From contig NZ_UZWE01000046.1 in assembly GCF_900631945.1 (NCBI RefSeq), positions 25,333 to 89,332 of the forward strand: DNA of 64,000 bases, read 5' to 3'. Both the position numbers and the translations under genes were made by a program. Positions 57,845 to 64,000 of the stretch are shown in pieces; position 1 is the stretch's first letter, and each line of letters opens with the position of its first letter. Source of the stretch: Paracoccus haematequi. Its GTDB lineage: Bacteria; Pseudomonadota; Alphaproteobacteria; Rhodobacterales; Rhodobacteraceae. The notes below the pieces were generated by a model. That model was not told where the DNA came from, did no database searches, and saw only the letters and a list, made by a program, of their open reading frames with translations.

Positions 57845-58729
57845 ATGGCCGTTCTCGTTAACAAAGACACCAAAGTCATCTGCCAGGGGATCACCGGATC
57901 CCAGGGCACCTTTCACACCGAACAGGCAATCGCCTATGGCACGCGGATGGTCGGCGGCGTGACGCCCGGCAAGGGCGGCTCCGAACACCTGGGCCTGCCG
58001 GTCTTCAACTCGGTCCACGAGGCCGTGGCCAAAACCGGCGCCAATGCGAGCGCGATCTATGTCCCGCCCCCCTTCGCGGCGGATTCGATCCTGGAAGCCA
58101 TCGACGCGCAGATCCCGCTGATCGTCTGCATCACAGAAGGCATCCCGGTGCTGGACATGATGCGCGTCAAGCGCGCCCTGCAAGGGTCGCAGTCGCGCCT
58201 GATCGGGCCGAACTGCCCCGGCATCATGACGCCGGACGAATGCAAGATCGGCATCATGCCGGGCAGCATCTTCCGTCGCGGTTCCGTCGGCGTGGTCAGC
58301 CGGTCCGGCACGCTGACCTATGAGGCGGTCAAGCAGACCTCGGACGTGGGGCTGGGCCAGTCCTCGGCGGTCGGCATCGGCGGCGACCCCATCAAGGGGA
58401 TGGAGCATATCGACGTGCTTCAGATGTTCCTGGACGACCCCGAGACCGAGTCGATCATCATGATCGGCGAGATCGGCGGTTCGGCCGAGGAAGAAGCGGC
58501 CGAATTCCTGGCCGACCAGAAGAAGAAGGGCAAGTGGAAGCCCACGGCGGGCTTCATCGCGGGCCGCACCGCGCCTCCGGGCCGGCGCATGGGCCATGCG
58601 GGCGCCATCGTCTCGGGCGGCAAGGGCGACGCGGAATCGAAGATCGAGGCCATGAAGAAGGCCGGGATCGTCGTCGCCGACAGCCCGGCGGGCCTGGGCG
58701 AGGCGGTTCTGAAGGCCATCAAGGGCTGA
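57845..58729 (+). CDS. sucD: Succinyl-CoA synthetase alpha subunit
   Basis: This 294-residue subunit binds CoA and carries the phosphohistidine. Motifs: [71 protein letters not shown], and [27 protein letters not shown] with the active-site His in GHAGAI. The start at 57845 has an AAGGAG ribosome site. It lies downstream of the AT-rich gene. Confidence 0.97.
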   Translation: MAVLVNKDTKVICQGITGSQGTFHTEQAIAYGTRMVGGVTPGKGGSEHLGLPVFNSVHEAVAKTGANASAIYVPPPFAADSILEAIDAQIPLIVCITEGIPVLDMMRVKRALQGSQSRLIGPNCPGIMTPDECKIGIMPGSIFRRGSVGVVSRSGTLTYEAVKQTSDVGLGQSSAVGIGGDPIKGMEHIDVLQMFLDDPETESIIMIGEIGGSAEEEAAEFLADQKKKGKWKPTAGFIAGRTAPPGRRMGHAGAIVSGGKGDAESKIEAMKKAGIVVADSPAGLGEAVLKAIKG

Positions 58730-58800
58730 CGCAACCCGGCCCGCGCCGCGCGCGTTCCCCCGGTCAAGAGCAACCGCTCTGTAACAACAGGAGAATCACG

Positions 58801-59151
58801 ATGAAGATGCTTTCAGCGACCCTCATTGCCTCGACTGTCGTGCTGGGGGCCTGCGCGCCCGAGCCGATCACCCGCGTGGAAACTACGGTCACGACCAGCC
58901 CGGTCGATACCGAGGCGCTGGCGACGGCGACTGGCCTGCCCGCGGATGCGGTCTTGGGCGTGACCCGCACCGGCAGCCAGTATGTCGTCTTCTATCGCGA
59001 GGAAGGTGTCACCGCCGAGCAGCTTGCGGACGCGCCGCGCCTGATCTGCGCCAACACGGCCTCGACCGTGTTCAGCGCCGATCCGGTGGATACGACCGCG
59101 CCGCAGTTCGGCACCGGCGGTGTGCAGCGCATGACCGTCACCTGTGCGTGA
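58801..59151 (+). CDS. Small lipoprotein A of a related trio
   Basis: This 116-residue protein has a lipoprotein signal (LSATLIASTVVLGAC, Cys about residue 18), a Thr-rich linker and a C-terminal domain with YVVFYREEGVTAEQLADAPRLICANTAS and a final MTVTCA. The C-terminal pattern (aromatic-x-x-hydrophobic, about 20 residues, LC or IC, then V-x-CA at the end) recurs in the next two genes. The function is unknown. It begins 71 bases after sucD. Confidence 0.75.
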   Translation: MKMLSATLIASTVVLGACAPEPITRVETTVTTSPVDTEALATATGLPADAVLGVTRTGSQYVVFYREEGVTAEQLADAPRLICANTASTVFSADPVDTTAPQFGTGGVQRMTVTCA

Positions 59152-59216
59152 CGCGATTTGACAGCCGGTGCCCCCGGCATACCTAAGGGGGCACCGGGAC
59201 CAATCAGGGGGATGAC

Positions 59217-59612
59217 GTGGACGACCAGCCGCAGCGCGCAGACAGGCTTTCCGCCGGGGCCATGGCCCGGACCGGCGGCTGCATCGCGCCCCTGTCGCTG
59301 GCGGCCCTGCTGACGCTGACGGCCTGCGGCCGCGCGCCCACCACCGACATCCTGCCCGGCGGGATCCCCGCCATGACGAACCTGCACCAGGCCAGCACCC
59401 TGCCGCCGGATTCCGTGCGCACCGTTGCGCGGCGGGATTACGGCTGGCGGCTGATCTATCATCCGGCCCGCGCGCCCATCCAGGCCGAACAGGGCGCGGC
59501 ACGCGCGCTGTGCGGGCTGGAACGCCGCGCGGTGGCGCGGATCGAACGGATTCCCCGCGCCGATCCCTATGCCGATCCCGGCGCGGCCATCATCGACGTT
59601 TATTGTGCCTGA
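59217..59612 (+). CDS. Small lipoprotein B of a related trio
   Basis: This 131-residue protein starts at GTG 59217, which has an AGGGGG ribosome site; an internal ATG at 59262 would also leave a full lipoprotein signal (LSLAALLTLTAC). The C-terminal domain carries WRLIYHPARAPIQAEQGAARALCGLERR and ends DVYCA, matching the pattern of its neighbours. It lies 65 bases after lipoprotein A and 7 before lipoprotein C. Confidence 0.7.
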   Translation: MDDQPQRADRLSAGAMARTGGCIAPLSLAALLTLTACGRAPTTDILPGGIPAMTNLHQASTLPPDSVRTVARRDYGWRLIYHPARAPIQAEQGAARALCGLERRAVARIERIPRADPYADPGAAIIDVYCA

Positions 59613-59619
59613 GGCGGTC

Positions 59620-60084
59620 ATGACCCTTGCAACTTCCCCCAAATCCCTGCCCCGATCCTTGAATGCCGCCGGGCTGCTGGCAGCCCTGCTGCTGGCCGGT
59701 TGCGTGCAGACCGTCCCGGTCTCGGCCCCACCCCCGGTCGCGGCGGCGCCTGCGGTTCCGGCGGTTCCGCCCGTCGCGGCGCCGGTCCTGCGCCCCGTCG
59801 CGCCCGCCCCTGTCCCGGCGGCCCCCGCGATTCCGGCCGGGCCGGTCGATAGCCGCACCGGCCTGCACCAGGCCGCGCTGATTTCCGTCACCGGCGACGC
59901 CGACAGCCGCTTTACCGTGCTGTTCCGCCCGGCCCAAACAGACGCCGGCAAGATTAGCGCGGCGCCCGCGCAGCTGTGCCGCCAGGCAGGCCGCGACCTG
60001 AAGGACAGCCGCACCAACAAGCCGGGCGCGGGCAGCGCGATGCCCGGCGTCCAGATGATGATCGTCACCTGCGCCGCCGCCTGA
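59620..60084 (+). CDS. Small lipoprotein C of a related trio, with Pro/Ala linker
   Basis: This 154-residue protein has a lipoprotein signal (AAGLLAALLLAGC), a 40-residue Pro/Ala/Val linker like those spanning the periplasm, and a C-terminal domain with FTVLFRPAQTDAGKISAAPAQLCRQAGR ending MIVTCAAA. Similarity to lipoproteins A and B indicates tandem duplication and divergence. ATG 59620 has a GAGG site. sucA starts 43 bases downstream. Confidence 0.74.
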   Translation: MTLATSPKSLPRSLNAAGLLAALLLAGCVQTVPVSAPPPVAAAPAVPAVPPVAAPVLRPVAPAPVPAAPAIPAGPVDSRTGLHQAALISVTGDADSRFTVLFRPAQTDAGKISAAPAQLCRQAGRDLKDSRTNKPGAGSAMPGVQMMIVTCAAA

Positions 60085-60127
60085 CGCGGCCCCACCTTTC
60101 CCCATTGCGTCAAGGACGCGAGATCAG

Positions 60128-63094
60128 ATGACTGAACAGCCCAACAACGCCGATTTCCACGACTCGTCCTTCCTGCAAGGGCACAACGCCGCCTATATCG
60201 AACAGCTCTATGGCCAGTGGGCGCAGAACCCCGGCGCCTTCGACGCGGGCTGGGACGCCTTCTTCCGCAGCCTGGGCGACGGGGCCGAGGATGCCGCGCG
60301 CGAGGCCAAGGGCGCCACTTGGAAGCGTGCCGACTGGCCGCCGCTGCCCTCGGACGAAAACACCGCCGCCCTGACCGGCGAATGGCCGATGGCGTCGAAA
60401 AGCGAAGCCACCGCCGCGATGAAGAAGATCGCCGCCAAGGCCGAGGAAAAGGGCGTCACCCTGACCGAGGACCAGATGCGGCAGGCGGTGCTGGATTCGA
60501 TCCGCGCGCTGATGCTGATCCGCGCCTTCCGCATCCGCGGCCACCTGCACGCGAACCTGGACCCGCTGGGCCTTCGCAACGTCCCCGACCATGGCGAGCT
60601 GAACCCCGAAACCTATGGCTTCGGTCCCGGCGACATGGACCGGCCGATCTTCATCGACAACGTGCTGGGGCTGGAGGTCGCGTCGATCCGCCAGATCACC
60701 GAGCTGATGCAGCGGACCTATTGCGGCACCTTCGCGATCCAGTTCATGCATATCTCGAACCCCGAGGAAGCCGCCTGGCTGAAAGAGCGGATCGAGGGAT
60801 ACGGCAAGGAAATCCAGTTCACCCGCGAAGGCCGCCGCGCCATCCTGAACAAGCTGGTCGAGGCCGAGGGCTTCGAAAAGTTCCTGCATGTCAAATACAT
60901 GGGCACCAAGCGTTTCGGCCTTGACGGCGGCGAGGCGCTGATCCCGGCGATGGAACAGATCATCAAGCGCGGCGGTGCGCTTGGGGTGAAGGAAATCGTC
61001 ATCGGCATGCCGCACCGGGGCCGGTTGTCGGTGCTGGCGAACGTGCTGTCGAAACCCTATCGGGCGATCTTCCACGAATTCCAGGGCGGCAGCTTCAAAC
61101 CCGAGGACGTGGACGGGTCGGGCGACGTGAAATACCATCTGGGCGCGTCCAGCGACCGGGAATTCGACGGCAACACCGTCCACCTGTCCCTGACCGCGAA
61201 CCCCTCGCACCTGGAGGCCGTGAACCCCGTCGTGCTGGGCAAGGCGCGGGCCAAGGGCGACCAGTTGGGCGACACCTTCGACCGCAGCAACGTGCTGCCG
61301 ATCCTGCTGCACGGCGACGCGGCCTTCGCGGGCCAGGGCGTCGTCGCGGAATGCCTGCAACTGTCGGGCATCAAGGGCCACCGCACCGGCGGCTGCATCC
61401 ATATCGTCGTGAACAACCAGATCGGTTTCACGACCGCGCCGCATTTCAGCCGCACCTCGCCCTATCCGACCGACATCGCGCTGATGGTCGAGGCGCCGAT
61501 CTTCCACGTCAACGGCGACGACCCGGAAGCCGTGGTCCATGCCGCCAAGGTCGCGACCGAGTTCCGGCAGAAGTTCCAGAAGGACGTGGTTCTGGACATC
61601 TTCTGCTATCGCCGCTTCGGTCACAACGAAGGCGACGAGCCGATGTTCACCAACCCGGCGATGTACACCCAAATCAAGGGCCACAAGACCACGCTGCAAC
61701 TCTATACCGAACGGCTGGTCGCCGACGGCCTGATCCCCGAGGGCGAGATCGAGGACATGAAGGCCGCCTTCCAGGCCCACCTGAACGAGGAGTTCGAGGT
61801 CGGCAAGGCCTTCAAGCCGAACAAGGCCGACTGGCTTGACGGCAAGTGGTCGGGCCTGGACCGCGAGGGCGCCGAATACGTGTCCGGCGAAACCGGGATC
61901 GAGCCGTCCACGATGGCCCAGATCGGCCGCGCGCTGACCACGGTGCCGGACGGGCACAACCTGCACAAGACCGTGGGCCGGTTGCTGGAAGCCAAGCGCC
62001 AGATGTTCGAGACCGGCGAGGGCTTCGACTGGGCCACCGGCGAAGCCCTGGCCTTCGGGTCGCTGCTGCTGGAAGGCAAGCCCGTGCGCCTGGCCGGTCA
62101 GGACAGCACGCGCGGCACCTTCAGCCAGCGGCATTCGGCCTTCATCGACCAGAAGACCGAGGATCGCTATTATCCGCTGAACCATATCGCCGACGGCCAG
62201 GCCCATTACGAGGTCATCGACTCGATGCTGTCGGAATATGCGGTGCTGGGTTTCGAATACGGCTATTCGCTGGCCGAACCCAACGCCCTGGTCCTGTGGG
62301 AAGCGCAGTTCGGCGACTTCGCCAACGGCGCGCAGATCATGTTCGACCAGTTCATCTCGTCCGGCGAGAAGAAATGGCTGCGCATGTCCGGCCTGGTGAT
62401 GCTGCTGCCCCACGGCTTCGAGGGCCAGGGCCCGGAACACTCGTCCGCGCGCCTGGAACGGTTCCTGCAAATGTGCGCCGAGGACAACTGGATCGTCGCC
62501 AACTGCACGACTCCGGCCAACTATTTCCACATCCTGCGCCGTCAGATGCACCGCCGGTTCCGCAAACCGCTGGTGCTGATGACGCCGAAATCGCTGCTGC
62601 GCCATCCGAAGGCGGTCAGCCGGGCCGAGGATTTCCAGTCCGGTTCCACCTTCCACCGGGTGCTGTGGGACGACGCGCAGCGCGGCGCGTCCGACATCAC
62701 GCTGGTGCCGGATCACCGCATCCGCCGCGTCGTGATCTGTTCGGGCAAGGTCTATTACGACCTGCTGAAGGCGCGCGACGAGGCCGGGATCGACGACATC
62801 TATCTGCTGCGGCTGGAACAGTTCTATCCCTTCCCCGCGCAGTCGATGGTCAAGGAACTGGCCCGCTTCAAGGATGCCGAGGTGATCTGGTGCCAGGAAG
62901 AGCCCAAGAACCAGGGCGGCTGGAGCTTTGTCGAACCTTACCTGGAATGGTCGCTGGACCGGCTGGGCGCGCGCCACAACCGCGCCCGCTATGTCGGCCG
63001 GAACGCCGCCGCATCGGTCGCCACGGGCCTGGGTTCGCGCCACAAGGCCGAACAGGAAGCCCTGGTGAACGAGGCGTTGTCGCTGGAAGGATGA
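60128..63094 (+). CDS. sucA: 2-oxoglutarate dehydrogenase E1 component
   Basis: This 988-residue thiamine-dependent subunit decarboxylates 2-oxoglutarate. The N-terminus has [20 protein letters not shown], the usual E1o leader. TPP-binding motifs include [49 protein letters not shown] and [10 protein letters not shown]. The C-terminal half has [33 protein letters not shown] and [16 protein letters not shown]. Length is normal. It is 4 bases upstream of sucB. Confidence 0.97.
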   Translation: MTEQPNNADFHDSSFLQGHNAAYIEQLYGQWAQNPGAFDAGWDAFFRSLGDGAEDAAREAKGATWKRADWPPLPSDENTAALTGEWPMASKSEATAAMKKIAAKAEEKGVTLTEDQMRQAVLDSIRALMLIRAFRIRGHLHANLDPLGLRNVPDHGELNPETYGFGPGDMDRPIFIDNVLGLEVASIRQITELMQRTYCGTFAIQFMHISNPEEAAWLKERIEGYGKEIQFTREGRRAILNKLVEAEGFEKFLHVKYMGTKRFGLDGGEALIPAMEQIIKRGGALGVKEIVIGMPHRGRLSVLANVLSKPYRAIFHEFQGGSFKPEDVDGSGDVKYHLGASSDREFDGNTVHLSLTANPSHLEAVNPVVLGKARAKGDQLGDTFDRSNVLPILLHGDAAFAGQGVVAECLQLSGIKGHRTGGCIHIVVNNQIGFTTAPHFSRTSPYPTDIALMVEAPIFHVNGDDPEAVVHAAKVATEFRQKFQKDVVLDIFCYRRFGHNEGDEPMFTNPAMYTQIKGHKTTLQLYTERLVADGLIPEGEIEDMKAAFQAHLNEEFEVGKAFKPNKADWLDGKWSGLDREGAEYVSGETGIEPSTMAQIGRALTTVPDGHNLHKTVGRLLEAKRQMFETGEGFDWATGEALAFGSLLLEGKPVRLAGQDSTRGTFSQRHSAFIDQKTEDRYYPLNHIADGQAHYEVIDSMLSEYAVLGFEYGYSLAEPNALVLWEAQFGDFANGAQIMFDQFISSGEKKWLRMSGLVMLLPHGFEGQGPEHSSARLERFLQMCAEDNWIVANCTTPANYFHILRRQMHRRFRKPLVLMTPKSLLRHPKAVSRAEDFQSGSTFHRVLWDDAQRGASDITLVPDHRIRRVVICSGKVYYDLLKARDEAGIDDIYLLRLEQFYPFPAQSMVKELARFKDAEVIWCQEEPKNQGGWSFVEPYLEWSLDRLGARHNRARYVGRNAAASVATGLGSRHKAEQEALVNEALSLEG

Positions 63095-63098
63095 CCTG

Positions 63099-64000
63099 AT
63101 GCCCACCCAAGTCCGCGTTCCCGCCCTGGGCGAGTCCGTCACCGAGGCGACCGTCGCCACCTGGTTCAAGAAGCCGGGCGATGCCGTCGCGGTGGATGAG
63201 ATGCTGTGCGAACTGGAAACCGACAAGGTGACGGTCGAGGTGCCCAGCCCCTCGGCCGGCATCCTTGCCGAAATCGTCGCGGCGGAAGGCGAAACCGTCG
63301 GTCCCGACGCGCTGCTTGCGCAGATCGACGAGGCCGGCAGCGACGCGACCCCGAAATCCCCCAAAGAACAACCGCAGGCCGAGACGGCCCAGAAGACCCC
63401 GGAAGGACAAGAGATGAGCGGCAAATCCGTGGATGTGATGGTCCCCGCGCTTGGCGAAAGCGTGACCGAGGCGACCGTGGCCACCTGGTTCAAGAAGGTC
63501 GGCGACAGCGTGGCCGCCGACGAGATGCTGTGCGAACTGGAAACCGACAAGGTCTCGGTCGAGGTTCCGGCACCGGCGGCGGGCGTGCTGGCCGAGATCC
63601 TGGCCGAGGAAGGCGCCACCGTGGATGCCAAGGCCCGGCTGGCGATCATCACCGAGGGCGCGGCGGGCAGCGCGGGCGCGGCCAAGCCCGCCAGCGGCTC
63701 CTCGGACAACAAGGGCGCCTATGGCAATGCCGCGCCCGTCGGATCCGCTTCGGGCGGCGAGGACGGGACCACGGCGGGCCAGGTCGGTTCCCCCGGCGCC
63801 GGTCCCGAACAGATGAAGCCGCGCAGCGATGTCGAGGACGCGCCCTCGGCCAAGAAGGCGATGGCCGAACAGGGCGTCAGCCGCGACCAGGTGACGGGTT
63901 CGGGCCGCGACGGGCGGGTGATGAAGGAAGACGTCGCCAAGGCCGCTGCGGCGCCGAAAGCCGCCTCCCCCGCCCCGGCGGCCCGAACCCGTCACCTGGT
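63099..64000 (+). CDS. sucB: Dihydrolipoamide succinyltransferase E2 with two lipoyl domains (3' end cut by window edge)
   Basis: The first 300 codons are visible. Two near-identical lipoyl domains occupy about residues 1-77 and 109-187, each with the lipoyl Lys in ELETDKV. A Pro/Ala/Gly-rich linker and the peripheral subunit-binding domain ([29 protein letters not shown], about 250-280) follow. The catalytic domain is outside the window. Two-lipoyl E2o is known in alphaproteobacteria. It starts 4 bases after sucA. Confidence 0.95.
   Translation, partial: MPTQVRVPALGESVTEATVATWFKKPGDAVAVDEMLCELETDKVTVEVPSPSAGILAEIVAAEGETVGPDALLAQIDEAGSDATPKSPKEQPQAETAQKTPEGQEMSGKSVDVMVPALGESVTEATVATWFKKVGDSVAADEMLCELETDKVSVEVPAPAAGVLAEILAEEGATVDAKARLAIITEGAAGSAGAAKPASGSSDNKGAYGNAAPVGSASGGEDGTTAGQVGSPGAGPEQMKPRSDVEDAPSAKKAMAEQGVSRDQVTGSGRDGRVMKEDVAKAAAAPKAASPAPAARTRHL
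63117..63575 (+). repeat. Intragenic direct repeat encoding the two lipoyl domains
   Basis: The segment from 63117 recurs from 63441 at an offset of exactly 324 bp (108 codons), with identical runs such as GAGATGCTGTGCGAACTGG and AAACCGACAAGGT. The high DNA identity suggests recent duplication or gene conversion. Confidence 0.8.

Noticed and set aside
63117..63575. CRISPR-like or satellite repeat.
   Set aside because: The repeat is a two-copy coding duplication of a lipoyl domain, not a spacer-repeat array.
60110..63712. A 1,200-codon minus-strand open frame across sucA and sucB.
   Set aside because: It mirrors two unmistakable enzyme genes, has no ribosome site and shows shadow-frame composition. 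The similar frame opposite the indolepyruvate oxidoreductase gene (30439-33726) was rejected likewise.

Overview
The window is chromosomal DNA from a GC-rich alphaproteobacterium of the Rhodobacteraceae/Paracoccaceae, most likely Paracoccus or a close relative. The evidence is the gene content and order: an hflK-hflC-degP operon; a holin/GH108 endolysin pair of the gene-transfer-agent type; glyQ, a DUF6446-like gene and glyS in a row; mesaconyl-CoA hydratase and an Mcl2-type malyl-CoA enzyme beside sdh, mdh, suc and the 2-oxoglutarate dehydrogenase genes; and a two-lipoyl-domain E2. Coding density is very high, start/stop overlaps (ATGA, GTGA, TGATG) are common, and I see no tRNA, rRNA, insertion sequence, CRISPR array or prophage.

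Layout. 0-6 kb: DUF2147 (cut by the edge), hisA, a 2Fe-2S ferredoxin and hflK-hflC-degP. 6-11 kb: rpiA-gor, gmk-gamma-carbonic-anhydrase-histidine kinase, and a PAS protein. 11-16 kb: rnd, tgt, two Fe-S assembly genes (DUF59, HesB/IscA type) and tpiA. 15.6-19 kb: a signalling cluster with an H-NOX-like protein that lacks its heme ligand, translationally coupled to an HNOBA-type diguanylate cyclase, then DUF3572 and a divergent PleD-like diguanylate cyclase. 19-24.7 kb: DUF983, Nudix, enoyl-CoA hydratase, ccmF-ccmH and the holin/endolysin cassette. 24.7-29 kb: purL-ispDF-pgpA-cinA, coupled by overlaps or gaps of a few bases. 29.1-29.2 kb: a probable small RNA. 29.3-38.8 kb: LysR divergent from indolepyruvate ferredoxin oxidoreductase, murI-ccmE, a TetR/MFS pair with an obvious operator, and trkH. 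38.8-45.8 kb: a LuxR-type regulator, an AT-rich orphan gene, a SPOR-like protein and glyQ-DUF6446-glyS. 45.9-64 kb: a central-carbon block with sdhCDAB (interrupted by three extra genes), mch, DUF1737, nnrU, mcl2, a TSUP permease, mdh, sucC, an AT-rich gene, sucD, three related lipoproteins, sucA and sucB (cut by the edge).

How the genes work together. The right third encodes the succinyl-CoA to oxaloacetate arm of the TCA cycle plus two steps of the ethylmalonyl-CoA pathway, as expected in an organism that grows on acetate or C1-derived carbon without isocitrate lyase. Upstream of both sdhC and sucC lies the same bipartite palindrome, two GTGATCAC boxes 13 bp apart, which points to one unidentified regulator acting on both operons.

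What stands out most: the shared sdh/suc operator; the H-NOX-like protein with Pro in place of the heme-ligating His; a short intergenic RNA with an anti-Shine-Dalgarno stretch and a textbook terminator; and AT-rich segments placed inside core operons without breaking them (an in-frame block inside glyS and a coupled gene between sucC and sucD), alongside a stand-alone AT-rich orphan gene. Functional names rest on recognised family motifs; no database search was possible.
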